From contig VZSF01001071.1 of NCBI GenBank assembly GCA_013398295.1, positions 485,829 through 549,828 on the forward strand: a stretch of DNA of 64,000 nt, given 5' to 3'. The translations under genes and the position numbers were made by a program. This DNA comes from Chionis minor (taxonomy: Eukaryota; Chordata; Aves; Charadriiformes; Chionididae). Below the pieces are notes generated by a model. The model searched no databases and was not told where the DNA came from. It was given only the letters and a program-made list of their open reading frames with translations. Positions 38,738 through 48,783 of the stretch are shown here, in pieces (positions within the stretch are counted from its first letter, which is position 1; every line of letters starts with the position of its first letter).

Positions 38738-41700
38738 CCCAACAGACAAACAACAACAAAACCAAAAGAACCCCAAGGGGGCTTGGCATTGAGATAAACA
38801 CTGTGGTAAAATTTATTGTGGACAAATAACTAAAACTTGAAAATCAATTAGGAAGTTGTTATGACGAAGAAAAAAACATACAGTAATAGAAAACAAAGAC
38901 AAAAGTTTTTAAAATACTGTGAACTGCTAATTAGCACTCCTGGGAGTAAAGCTGCTCAGGGACTTCCTCTGTAGCCAATGGAGTACACCCAAACCCCAGG
39001 GTAGCTGTCGCCCGTATTTAAGGATTTAGGTCTTTTGTTTACTCTTTTCACGGAAACCAAAGTCCAGTTAAACATGTTGTTGGGACAGAGCTGATGTAAA
39101 GATGAGGAAGCTGGGAAGTACCTGTGTGTCCTGTAGTTTCACCATAGCTAAATAAAGATTAGCCAACAAGATATTCTGCCTGTTTTGTCCATAAAAGGAG
39201 CTTTCAGATTGGGAAAAATCACTGCAGATGTGCATGATGCGGGGGTGGCTGCAGGGAAACATCCTGCAGAGGCTTACTTAACAAAGCCCCGCTTAATTTG
39301 CAAAGTTTAGTGTTGCAGAGTGATAGTTAGCCCTGAGTAGTGGGAGAGGGGACTGAGTCAAACTTCACTCTTATTCTTCATTCTGATACCAGTGACCGTT
39401 TGACCCTGAGAGATTTTACACCTTAATTGCCTTCTCCCTTTTTGGACTAATAAGATGGGGCCTCTCTAGCCATCACAAGGAAGTCTCAGATGAAAAGCAG
39501 CATTTCACTTAATTAGTAAAATGTATTCGGTGGATGCATCTAGTAATATGAATCACTTACTGATCTTTAAATTAAAGTAAAAACTGTAAAACGCCTTTCA
39601 TATGAAAGGAATGCATTGGAGATGACCTGTTGACTTGAAGTGCTGCTTAAAAGCTTTAAAAAGCAATATAAAATTTGTAAAAGATAGTGTGAATAATGTC
39701 GCTTTAGGAACAAGTTACTGATAAACACTTCTGTTCGATAAAGCTGGACCAGGGGGGTTAAAGTTCTTTTGTGACTATTATGTAGAGGACTGTCAGTTAT
39801 CTGGTTAATGACATTATATTTTGCTTATTCAAGTGAGAGGTAGATTGTTGAATACCAAGTGGGCCTAAAACCAAAGAGAGTTTGCCCTGATAAACTTGAA
39901 AACTCCCTGCAAGCTGCATATTGTGCTTCAGATCCACTAAACAGAAGTCTTTTTTTGTGTTTAAATACATAAAGAAAGGAGGCGAGGTTGTAATTAAACC
40001 CCCCAGTTTTGTGGTGTAGGGGGTAGGTGCATTTGAGAAAACTCATCTCTGTGTATTTCTATATTATAGCATACTCGTGGCTTTTTTGTGAGGCACCGGT
40101 CTCATCAGTGTAGCAGCTACTTCTCCAACTACATGGCTGTGCATTTGGAAAGCCACCAGAGAGTGGTAGGGGTCCCCGGGAAGGCTTCACCTAAAGCCCT
40201 CTCAGCTGTGAGATGGAAACGGTGATCGGCAGAATGCCCACCTTCCATTTCACCAGGTCTGAAAACTAACTTTTTCCTGCTCGTGCAGCTGCAGCACTAA
40301 CACCGTTTCTGCAGTCGGGGTAGAAACGTGGCTGCGGTTTGCCAAGGGCATGGGTTGAGTCAGTGTTCTCACACGTCCCATCACCGCTGGTGCTGGCTGC
40401 TCTGCGCTGCAGGGGGCCAGCTGAGTGACAACATGCTGTTTAGCTCGACACACTTAACAGCAGTGTCAATTCGTACTTGAGGGAGCCAAAAAAAAGGTGT
40501 GTTGGACTCACTGCATCTTGCTGCTTGGTCTCTCTAAGTAGATGTTTCTACACAGAGAATATCCTCTTGCCAACTGTATTTCATCTCACTGATGGGCAGC
40601 AGCAGTGGGTTTCATAAATTCCTGTAGGGTAAGGTTTTACATGCCAGTCAGGTGATTGAACAGTTTGTCAGTAAATGCAGGACATTTCGTACTCCCCATG
40701 TCCCATTCTTTCCTGCTTTATTCCCAACCTTCGTGGTGTTGCTGCCCTGACTGTTCTTAAGGCCTGTTCTGGCTCTGCTCGTGGTTCTCTGCAGAGCTGG
40801 TTTTGCTTTTTCTGTTAACTTTCTGCTGGTTTAGGGCATCAAATTGGCTTATGGGGAGGTTTGACTGATTGTCAAGGCTGGTGAGTAGAAGAGGAAGCGT
40901 GGAAATGATGCAAAAGTGTGCAGGTCCCTTCCATAGACAGCAAGCTGCTGTTCCCTCACACCTTATCTGAAGAAATCACATTCTGCATAGTGGAAATGGG
41001 AGCAGAGTTGAGAGGACCTGGAACTGCTTGGTCCCATGTGCTAACTTCAAAAATAGCGACTTTCTGCTTCTGTTTCTTGACCTCTCACTCCCCTTTGTCA
41101 ACCCCTTTTCCTCCTACTGTTGCTTCATTAAAAGCAATACTTTCCCAGTCATTAAGAGCTAAAATGTGAAATGAATAAAGCGAGATTTGCTCTCAGTCAA
41201 GGTCTCAAGCAATGTTTCAGCAATGAATTAGTGATTGCTCTGGGAAAGAAACTTGGATTCTTCAGAGCGCAGTGAAGAGCTGACGGGAATAATAAAAAGG
41301 AAGAGGCCAAGTCAGCGGAAGAATGAGAAATGGAGAAGGTCATGTCTCTGCATTTCCAGCAGAGAGCTGAAAGAAGCAAATGAGAAGTGCTTGCACTCCT
41401 AAGTCCAGGGGAGGATGATGCAAACCAGCCCAGGAGCTGATCTGGTTGAGAAATGATGGAGAAATAACTATGTGGTTATGAGTCAGTAACTGATACTTGT
41501 CTGTTATGGATGGAGCAGCTCAGGTATTGCCAGAATTGTAATTTTAAAATTACACAATGTGAAAAATTGTAAATCTCAAATCACTCTCATCTCATTATTA
41601 TGAATTTTTAGTTGATGGACTTCAGAAGAGAAGCGTTATTTTCTTAAAAATAAGGCGAAAGGAGGAAAGACTTAATGCTAGTTTTAATTCTACTAAATAT

Positions 41701-41806
41701 AGCCTAGTTTCCTAGGCCTTTTCTTATTGCCTTAGCCAGGCAATGCAGCTTGCTTTACACTTGTGCTGTGCTCCTGTTTGTTAGTGTAGCTACAGGTTGG
41801 TCATCT

Positions 41807-41972
41807 GTGCCATCATATTTTAATATTAATAGCATGCATTTGTAGGATCAAATAAACCTTGGACAATCGGAGGATGCATTACTCGTGCCATCATATTTTA
41901 ATATTAATAATATGCACTTGTGCATGTTATTAATATTAAAATATGCATCAAATAAACCTTGGATGATCGGAT
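41807..41972. repeat. Imperfect tandem duplication, about 80 bp unit
   Basis: Both copies start gtgccatcatattttaatat (41807 and 41885). Both later contain atcaaataaaccttgga followed by atcgga (near 41848 and 41947). The second copy carries an inserted or expanded palindrome (41892-41945). Intron 17 of RB1. Its origin is not recognised. Confidence 0.85.
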
Positions 41973-42417
41973 TATACAAAATGGTGAGCTTATGAATTTT
42001 ACTGCTGTCTTCTGGGAGATTATTTGAAGGAAAATGTTGAATGTTTGGTTTTGGCCACTTCATTCCCAGTCTTGTGGATGCTGCTTTCCCCTGAGAAGGC
42101 AGATATTTGCTAATCAAATGTTCTTCTGTTGCTTCTGGAGTTCTGATGCTGCACTGTTGGAAGGCAACATTGTGCTCAAGGATGAGTCTCCTGTTGAAAG
42201 AAAATAAAAAACCAGAAGCCAGCAAGCCTGTGTTTTCAAAATGAATTCTAAATACAGTGCCCAAATGTTTTCCCATGCAGTCTTGCTGTCTCAGCACAAT
42301 TCTGCTCTGTACATGACACACAAGCAGCAAGAGCCTGTGATTTTGTTTCTGCAGGACGGCTGTTATTACGAACATCAGCAGTAGTACTAATGTTGCTTCA
42401 GCCAGAACCATATCCAT
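41848..42417 (-). CDS. Unassigned 189-codon ORF, possibly chance
   Basis: The longest ORF in the window not explained by a known gene. It starts at an ATG in good context (G at -3, G at +4). The N-terminus is a hydrophobic stretch (MDMVLAEATLVLLLMFVITA) that could act as a membrane anchor, followed by a mixed-charge region. Its last 50 or so codons run through the AT-rich duplicated segment, which suggests the 3' part is not old coding sequence. I recognise no domain. The gtaagt just upstream of the ATG could be a minus-strand splice donor, which would place the ORF in an intron. A chance ORF remains the simplest reading. Confidence 0.15.
   Translation of the reverse strand: MDMVLAEATLVLLLMFVITAVLQKQNHRLLLLVCHVQSRIVLRQQDCMGKHLGTVFRIHFENTGLLASGFLFSFNRRLILEHNVAFQQCSIRTPEATEEHLISKYLPSQGKAASTRLGMKWPKPNIQHFPSNNLPEDSSKIHKLTILYNPIIQGLFDAYFNINNMHKCILLILKYDGTSNASSDCPRFI
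41892..41945. repeat. Near-perfect inverted repeat, 26-bp arms and 2-base spacer
   Basis: The left arm is 41892-41917 and the right arm 41920-41945. They are reverse complements at 25 of 26 positions, separated only by tt. The arms are almost pure A/T apart from the GTGCA/TGCAC next to the loop. It could extrude as a cruciform or fold as a hairpin in RNA. Confidence 0.92.
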
Positions 42418-42466
42418 TCCACTTACATCCTCTCTGCATCACCTCCTGCCTCGTATAGATGCAGAT

Positions 42467-42745
42467 TTAGTCCAGCTCCCTTGCCTGAAGTACTGGTAAT
42501 TGACCTAAAATCAAAATGCTTTTTGGTTTTGGGCGTGAGGGTAGAGACTTATCGCATCCGGAGTGACAACAACACTCGTCAGAGGTGGCTCTGGAACATG
42601 ATACTGCCAAGATCAAAATAGTCCCCAGTGTGGTTAGATGAGTTATGACCGAGTTTTGTGTATTATCATACACAAAATATTGGGTAGATGTTGTAGCAGA
42701 AATGGATTGACACGAGGTACAGCAGTAACTTTCAGTGACCGACAA
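42467..42745 (-). other. Second unassigned minus-strand ORF, Cys/Ser/Thr-rich
   Basis: A 92-codon frame just upstream of the 189-codon ORF on the same strand. It starts at a TTG rather than an ATG, so no real start is visible. It is rich in Ser, Thr and Cys with one hydrophobic stretch (LGTILILAVSC). A splice-acceptor-like sequence (ttttgattttag) lies near its end. Not recognised; low weight. Confidence 0.1.
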
Positions 42746-43113
42746 GTTTTTGGGTTTTTTTTTGAAATGTGACCTTTTAGGTATTTTCTTGTATTGTTTG
42801 CTTTTCTTTTCAGGCGTGGCTATTTAATAGGAAGTAATAAGAGACTCTAGAATACAACTTTGTCTCAACTCTGCAGTTGGCCTATATCTAATGGACTGCT
42901 ATTGAAACAGAAGTAGTGGTGTATTTAATAATTAAAATCTCAGTTAAATAGTCAAAATTTATTTGGCAAAACACGAGTGTTCCGAAGCATTTCAAAGCAT
43001 TAATCTTCTGTGTAGGATCACATTTTGTGGGTTTTATAAAGAAGGAGGAACAAAATCCATCCAGTGTGGTTGTCTATTCTCAGTAAAATGTATTGTTATT
43101 GTCATTTTTCTAG

Positions 43114-43232
43114 GGGTCGCCTCTGTTTGATCTTATCAAGCAGTCAAAAGAGCGAGAAGGCCAAGCTGATCAGCCTGAGCCCACTTCCACTCTCAATCTG
43201 CCTCTCCAACATAATCACACTGCAGCAGACCT
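43114..43232 (+). CDS. RB1: RB1 exon 18 (pocket A/B spacer)
   Basis: 119 bases, the same length as human exon 18. It starts in phase 0 after ttctag and ends with two bases of a split Leu codon before gtaagt. It begins [20 protein letters not shown], then varies from human, and ends with [12 protein letters not shown]. It encodes the start of the spacer between the two pocket halves. Confidence 0.97.
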
Positions 43233-43654
43233 GTAAGTGACACGCGTGCTTGAGGTCTAGTGAAATGTGAAGTTAATATTGACCTTAATATTTAAATCCG
43301 CTTGTATTCCATTTCCCTACTTGTTAGGCTTGGTACTTGGGTTGTGTTGAACTGTATTTGCTGCTGCTTATTATACGTGTAAATTTAGCTAAATCAAACT
43401 CTGAAATAGTTTTTACAAGCCATATCAAATTTGTACTTGCAAACTGTTATGTTACTTGCCTAGGAATAAGTCCCTTTATCAGGTCTTTAATCAATAACTT
43501 GGATTTTTAATTCCTGATAGGGGAATAACAAGTTATAGTAGCAATTAATTTCTTCTGATGGGGGAAGAGGAAAGGGTTCCTTCAAGTGTCGTTCATAAAA
43601 ACATTGTCCCTTTATCTTGTGATGTTAAGTGCTTAATACATGTCGAATCCCCAG
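43233..43654 (+). other. RB1: RB1 intron 18
   Basis: A 422-base intron from gtaagtga to acceptor atccccag. AT-rich, with nothing else recognised. Confidence 0.9.
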
Positions 43655-43803
43655 CTATCTTTCTCCTGTGAGATCTCCTAAGAAGAAAGCATCTGGACCT
43701 CCTCCTGCAAGTGCTACTTCCACTCCAGATGCCCAGCCAGCTGTGAACCCCCAAACACAAAAACCACAGAAATCTACCTCCCTCTCTCTGTTCTACAAAA
43801 AAG
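43655..43803 (+). CDS. RB1: RB1 exon 19 (spacer, start of pocket B)
   Basis: 149 bases, one codon longer than in human. It encodes YLSPVRSPKKK, which keeps both Ser-Pro CDK sites equivalent to human Ser608 and Ser612. A divergent Pro/Ala/Thr-rich linker follows, then the conserved QKSTSLSLFYKK entering pocket B. The acceptor is ccccag; the donor gtttgt is a weaker match than most in this gene. Confidence 0.96.
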
Positions 43804-44738
43804 GTTTGTTGCTTCTGTACGTGCTGAAATTGCAAAGTTGTCTCTTGTTATTTGTCCTTTTTTTGGGTTTTGGAGCTCAACGTTTCTTAAAAGACTATAG
43901 TAGAATCTGTAGTAAACACTGTGCAAACCCTCAGCTGCCTCTGGAGAAACAGTGAGACAGTGCCGGCAGGTTCGTGCATGCTCTCTACGCACTGCGAGTT
44001 CGAACGGAAAGCTTATCTACTGATTGTGAGGATGGCCAGATGGGCTCTGATGGAGGCTTCTTTCGTCATAGAATCCTTTTCCCAACAGTGACCATAAATA
44101 GATGCCATGGAAAGGCTTAAGAACTGGGCAAGCTGATACGGTGCTGCCCCTGAATGCTTTTCTCCAGCTCGGGGTTTTTCCTGAGCCTTTTGTGATGTGT
44201 CTGCTTAGTAGACTCATGTTCCAAATGCTTGTTCAGACTTTTTGAATCTACATAGACGTACCTGAACAGCGTTGTTTGGTGTGGACTTCATGTTCACTGC
44301 CTGTTGTATAAAGAATCTTTTCCGTTTATTTTGAACCTGGGTTCTTCTACCTTCCTTTGATGGCTCATGGTCTTTGTAGTGGGAGATGGCGGCCTCAGGT
44401 TGTGCCAGGGGAGGTTTAGATTGGATATTAGAAAAAACTTCTTTACCGAAAGGGTTATCAAGCATTGGAACAGGCTGCCCAGGGAGGTGGTGGAATCACT
44501 GTCCCTGGAGGTATTTAAAAGACGGGTGGACATGGTGCTGAGGGACATGGTTTAGTGGTGATTTTGGTAGTGTAGGTTTATGGTTGGACTCGATGATCTT
44601 GAAGGTCTCCTCCAACCCAAGTGATTCTATGATTCTATGGTGAATGTTCAATTGCTGTCTGTCCACCATCATGTTCCTTTTATTTTGTATACCCCTATTA
44701 TTACAATTGTAGTTTATTTTTCTTCTCTCTTTCTGAAG
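43804..44738 (+). other. RB1: RB1 intron 19, with a CR1 insertion
   Basis: A 935-base intron. A plus-strand CR1 3' fragment occupies about 44370-44640 and ends about 100 bases before the exon 20 acceptor (ttctgaag), so it lies close to the region expected to hold the branch point. Confidence 0.9.
44370..44640 (+). mobile_element. CR1 LINE 3' fragment (ORF2 C-terminus and 3' end)
   Basis: A translated fragment [20 protein letters not shown] matches the C-terminal end of the CR1 ORF2 polyprotein. The non-coding end then reads ggttggactcgatgatcttg and closes with the octamer-type CR1 tail gattctatgattctatgg. It is 5'-truncated and cannot move on its own. Confidence 0.93.
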
Positions 44739-44884
44739 TGTATCTACTGGCCTATCTTCGATTACGTACCCTGTTCTTTCGGCTTCTCTCTGAACATCCT
44801 GACCTGGAGCCCTTGATCTGGACCCTCTTCCAGCACACGCTGCAAAATGAGTACGAACTGATGAGAGACAGGCATTTGGACCAG
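44739..44884 (+). CDS. RB1: RB1 exon 20 (pocket B)
   Basis: 146 bases, the same length as human. It reads [20 protein letters not shown], then [20 protein letters not shown] and LMRDRHLDQ, ending in phase 0 before gtaatg. It is conserved with human pocket B except around TLFFR, where human has TLCER (about residues 664-668). Arg661 (human numbering) is kept. Confidence 0.97.
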
Positions 44885-45439
44885 GTAATGTTAACAAAAA
44901 AGTTTTTAAAAGTTTAAAAAACACTCTCCTGAACAAAATGTTCCTTATACATTCTTTAGGCATTAGAAATTACTTCTTTATTGACCACTCAAAGGAGAAA
45001 TCAGAGTGAAGTCTGTCGTCTCAGGTTTTTTTAAGTACTGGCAGTTAATTACTATGGGGTCTTCAAATACCATTTATGGCTATTTTCAAAATAATGAAGA
45101 CATACCAAATTTTCTAATAATTTGCATTAAAAAATACTGATTTTTCTTTGGGAAGACAACATCTGTGGCTGATAAACATTTTGTTATTCTGCCCTAAAAT
45201 TGCAGTATGTGAAATGAGTTTGAGAAGATACGTTCAGCTTCAGTTAGTTGGTTTCCATACAGAAGTGGATGGAACAGTAGTTGAATTTTATTCTGTAAGC
45301 TCTTATGAAGTTGGGCTGCATGCTAGTTTACAGAGCACAATCAGTACTAGAAAGATCATCGATTGATTTCTTAATTTGAAATGAAGAAGCTGAGTTAACT
45401 TTCTGCATTTCCAGTTGTCTTGTCTTGTTTCTTTGACAG
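44885..45439 (+). other. RB1: RB1 intron 20
   Basis: A 555-base AT-rich intron, donor gtaatg and acceptor tttgacag. Short ORFs inside show no similarity to anything known to me. Confidence 0.9.
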
Positions 45440-45544
45440 ATCATGATGTGTTCCATGTATGGCATATGCAAAGTAAAGAATGTAGATCTTAGATTTAAAA
45501 CAATAGTTTCGGCATACAAGGAGCTTCCCAACACAAATCAAGAG
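45440..45544 (+). CDS. RB1: RB1 exon 21 (pocket B, LXCXE cleft)
   Basis: 105 bases, phase 0 at both ends. It encodes [20 protein letters not shown] and then [15 protein letters not shown]. Human Cys706, Tyr709 and Lys713 equivalents, which matter for pocket folding and for LXCXE partner binding, are all present. The start is almost identical to human. Confidence 0.97.
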
Positions 45545-46588
45545 GTATGGAGATTCTTTAATGTTATCCCTCCATAAGAATGTTATAAACTAATTGTTTC
45601 TCTCTGTCTAAAACAAAAAAAAAACCAAAATGCACTTGAACATACAAGAGAAAACTTTTGCTTCACTGTATCTGTTTTGTGGAGGAGAAAACTGTCTCTA
45701 ATACTAAATGTCTCTTTAAACATACAACACAGTTTAGTAACTCTCCTCAGAAAGCAAAATTCATTCCCCTGTTTTTTACTTCCAAGATGCTAAATAATGG
45801 GTTATGATTCTATTTGGAGACTGGGTGAAAGATTCAGGTCTAGTGCTAATAGGACTTTCAAAAACAACCCAAGTTCTTTTAAGAGTTACTTAACTTAGCG
45901 TTAAGGGGAGATAAGCAGATAACTTTCTGCAGAAGCTTTCGATAGAAATAAGATATCAAATAGATATGTATGGTTATACATCAAATGAGTATGTATGGAT
46001 TAAAGTTGCAGGCTTAATTCTGACACTAAGAAGTTCCTTTGTAAAGACCTTACTGTACTTAAATCTTTGCAGAAAATGATAATTAAATCAATAGAAAATC
46101 AAACAATCAAAGAGTTACTCGAGCTGTAGGCAGAATTTTAGTAGCAGAATTTCTCGTAGTGTATTTGTGCATCTGGGCTAAACTCCAGACTTTTGTCTCC
46201 AAGCCTAAAGAACTATTTTATCCCTATCAGGTCAGTAATGATTTTTTTTTTTGCCTTGCAAGGTGCGCACAGTAGCGAAGCAGCCTTTTTTTAGCAATTG
46301 TATGTGTGAAAGCTTAAATTTGGAAAACGTTGTAAAAGTACTGATGAACTGTGTTCGTACTAAGGGGCTGTGCCAGTTAATTAAGTAGGTGTCTCTACTG
46401 GTGTTCATACATGTTGGGGAAAAAAGACAATTTAAAACGATTCTAAGTAGTAGTTACAATGGCTTGCTACAATACACGTGCCATCTTAGCTGGTATCTAA
46501 CACAGATATCTTTGAATGGCTTTATGAATTTGTCAAATGTAAAATTTCTTTTTTTTTTACTGTATTATGATTTTCTCACCCTCTGTAG
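45545..46588 (+). other. RB1: RB1 intron 21
   Basis: A 1044-base AT-rich intron between gtatgg and ctctgtag. It contains an A9 run near 45614 and T runs near 46240 and 46550. No other feature was seen. Confidence 0.9.
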
Positions 46589-46702
46589 ACTTTCAAACGT
46601 GTTCTTATCAGGGAGGAGCAATACGACTCCATTATAGTCTTCTACAACTTAGTGTTTATGCAGAAGCTGAAAACCAACATTTTGCAGTATGCCTCCAACA
46701 GG
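46589..46702 (+). CDS. RB1: RB1 exon 22 (pocket B)
   Basis: 114 bases, the same as human, phase 0 at both ends. It encodes [20 protein letters not shown] and then [18 protein letters not shown]. The Tyr-Asn pair equivalent to human Tyr756/Asn757 of the LXCXE cleft is kept. Donor gtaagg. Confidence 0.97.
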
Positions 46703-46793
46703 GTAAGGGGCTACTTGTGTTCAGTGTTAATTATGTAAGAGACTAGGAATATGTAGACAATAAAACCTTATGACGACTTTATTATTTTTATAG
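46703..46793 (+). other. RB1: RB1 intron 22 (91 bases)
   Basis: A very short intron between gtaagg and tttttatag, AT-rich, with no further content. Confidence 0.93.
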
Positions 46794-46960
46794 CCTCCCA
46801 CTCTGTCACCTATCCCGCACATTCCTCGCAGCCCTTACCAGTTTTCCAACTCTCCTCGGCGTGTCCCAGCTGGCAATAACATCTACATCTCGCCCCTGAA
46901 GAGCCCATACAAATTCTCCGATGGGTTTCAGTCGCCCACAAAGATGACTCCAAGGTCTAG
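46794..46960 (+). CDS. RB1: RB1 exon 23 (C-terminal domain, CDK sites)
   Basis: 167 bases, one codon more than human. It encodes the phosphorylation-rich start of the C-terminal domain: TLSPIPH (Ser780), PRSPYQF (Ser788), SNSPRR (Ser795), [11 protein letters not shown] (Ser807 and Ser811), [10 protein letters not shown] (positions 821 and 826). All Ser/Thr-Pro sites are kept, but position 821, Thr in human, is Ser here. The extra residue lies in VPAGNNIY. Phosphorylation of these sites by cyclin/CDK releases E2F in mammals. Confidence 0.96.
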
Positions 46961-48208
46961 GTAGGTTGTTGACAAGCATTTCTTTGACTAAAAGTAATTT
47001 TAGAGATTTTACTGGAAGCAAATTAGAAAAGCGCACAGTTGAGTTTGGCAATAGCCTGTGGTTATTATATCTTTTCTGGTTAAAAGTTTGTGTCCTGTAT
47101 TTGGAATCTTTATTCATGTTTGAGCTCTTTTCTGTTTCAGTTGAGTCAGTGTGCTCAAGGAGGTTGGGTTTTTTTCTTTCTCTCTTTTCTTAGAATATTC
47201 ACATCCAAGAGGGGTTTTCTGACCTAGTTGTTTAAGTGTTGTTGGCTTTGGCTCTGGATCACACTTCTGGAAAAAACATGAGCTTCGTACACTTGGTTAA
47301 AGAGAAGATACTTATTTGGAACAAAATGGTTCAGAGTCTTTAGTTGACTGAACAGAACATTTCGAACTGTTGGTCACTAATTCTTAGCCAACGAGGATGA
47401 TGGCAAATTTGATCTCATAAACATCTACAAATACCTAAAGGGAGGGGGCCAGGAGGAGGGGGACAGTCTTTTTTCAGTGGTGCCCAGTGACAGGACAAGG
47501 CGCAATGGGTACAAACTCGAATATAGAAAGTTCCGTCTGAACATGAGGAGGAACTTCTTTCCTTTGAGGGTGGCAGAGCACTGGCACAGGCTGCCCAGAG
47601 AGGTGGTGGAGCCTCCGACTCTGGAGACATTCCAAACCCGCCTGGACGCCATCCTGCGCAACCTGCTGTAGGTGGACCTGCTCTGGCAGGGGGGTTGGAC
47701 CAGATGATCTCTAGATGTCCCTTCCAACCCCCAACGTTCTGTGATTCTGTGAAATGTGCAAGTCTGCAGTGGGTTTTTTCAAGCTAGGATCAAGTGAGTC
47801 CCATTGCACCTTGGCCCACTGTGTACAAAAGTTAAAATATTATTATATATTTTTGGTTGAAGTCCTGTGTGGTTTTGATTAGCAAACACCTAAATGTAAC
47901 GATGAAAGGATGATTATCTGGGTACCCAGCCCTGAAGTGCCTTCCTGATAGGGCACAGACTGTGGGGGCTTCTGATTCTTTCAAGCCACAGTTTCCTTCC
48001 TGTGTGGTACAGTTGATTTAGCGATTCGGCATTTACCGGCCCAAATAAAAGCATGGATGGTCTCAACACAGTGGAGCGTAGGATGAGTTCACACTGTTGA
48101 TGCAGAGAGAGGAGACTTTGTTAATGTCTTATGCTAAGCTGTGCAAATTAGTGGATGCTTCTATGATTGTTAAATGCAGCTTAAACACTTCTCTTCTTCA
48201 TTTGGCAG
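46961..48208 (+). other. RB1: RB1 intron 23, with a CR1 insertion
   Basis: A 1248-base intron from gtaggt to acceptor tttggcag. A plus-strand CR1 fragment occupies about 47395-47757. The remainder is unremarkable. Confidence 0.9.
47395..47757 (+). mobile_element. CR1 LINE 3' fragment (plus orientation)
   Basis: It contains the CR1 ORF2 tail (MRRNFFPLRVAEHWHRLPRE), then ggttggaccagatgatctct and the tail cgttctgtgattctgtga. The same subfamily as the minus-strand copy at about 49852-50300, with very similar sequence. 5'-truncated. Confidence 0.93.
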
Positions 48209-48239
48209 AATTTTGGTGTCGATTGGTGAATCATTTGGG
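48209..48239 (+). CDS. RB1: RB1 exon 24 (31-base microexon)
   Basis: 31 bases completing the Arg codon from exon 23, then ILVSIGESFG, as in human. Acceptor tttggcag, donor gtgagt. Confidence 0.96.
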
Positions 48240-48640
48240 GTGAGTTTTAACATTTCTAATGTCTGGTCTTGAAGGCATGTAACTTTTGGAGGAATGGGGA
48301 TATAGCCTTGCTGACACCTGTAGAAGTGGCCATTTTAGAGTTCTAATTTAGAGCATTTAGAACTCTAATTTATCTAATTTAACACGGTATATTATGGAAT
48401 CTGTAAGCACAAAGATTACAGGGGTGTTCTGTTAACTCCTTTCAAATATCTAGACTTCACTTTTAAAACATTTTGCATTTTATCTTAATTGCTTTGAAAG
48501 GAGATAAGAGTTCTTAAACTGCAGAGTTTTAGAACTCCTAATTTTTGGGGTGTTTTTTTCTTTTTTAGTGGATGATCTGGAAAGTTTGAGCAGTTTCAGG
48601 ATTTATTGGCAATCCTTTCCTTATTTTCTTGTAATTTCAG
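48240..48640 (+). other. RB1: RB1 intron 24
   Basis: A 401-base intron. It includes a perfect 12-bp inverted repeat (48335-48346 with 48357-48368, 10-base loop) made of ttagagttctaa and its complement. Acceptor gtaatttcag. Confidence 0.88.
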
Positions 48641-48783
48641 GCTTCAGAAAAGTTTCAAAAAATAAACCAGATGATGTGCAACAGTGACTGCCAGCTAAAA
48701 CGCAGCGCAGAAGTAAGCGCTGCTCCTAAGCCACTGAAGAGGCTGCGCTTCGATATAGAAGGGCAGGACGAGGCAGACGGAAG
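48641..48783 (+). CDS. RB1: RB1 exon 25 (C-terminal domain, NLS)
   Basis: 143 bases, the same as human. It encodes [20 protein letters not shown], then [19 protein letters not shown] (a bipartite nuclear localisation signal that includes the RLRF cyclin-docking motif) and the caspase-type site DEADG. It ends with two bases of a split Ser codon before gtgaga. Confidence 0.97.

Larger units (their letters stand above)
19181..43113 (+). other. RB1: RB1 intron 17, second part
   Basis: About 24 kb of AT-rich intron ending with the acceptor ttctag at 43108-43113. No exon of a known gene was found on either strand. It holds simple repeats (TG, A and G runs), a three-copy AT-rich tandem repeat at 37648, a duplicated segment with a palindrome at 41807-41972, and two minus-strand ORFs at 41848-42745. 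Modestly GC-richer stretches occur near 20.5-22 kb, 36 kb and 40.1-40.5 kb with no clear content. Confidence 0.7.

Noticed and set aside
1022..43113. tRNA, snoRNA or microRNA genes in intron 17
   Set aside because: I saw no tRNA A/B boxes, no convincing C/D or H/ACA layout, and no hairpin resembling a known microRNA. The 41.9 kb palindrome is too perfect and AT-rich to be called a precursor without expression data.
44496..44963. 155-codon minus-strand ORF
   Set aside because: It is antisense to RB1 exon 20 and to the CR1 fragment beside it. Both are explained by the plus strand.
45440..45544. Possible loss of human Cys706 in pocket B
   Set aside because: I first suspected the Cys-to-Phe change in exon 20 was position 706. 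Counting from the exon boundaries puts Cys706 in IMMCSMYG of exon 21, where it is conserved. The exon 20 change is at about 666.
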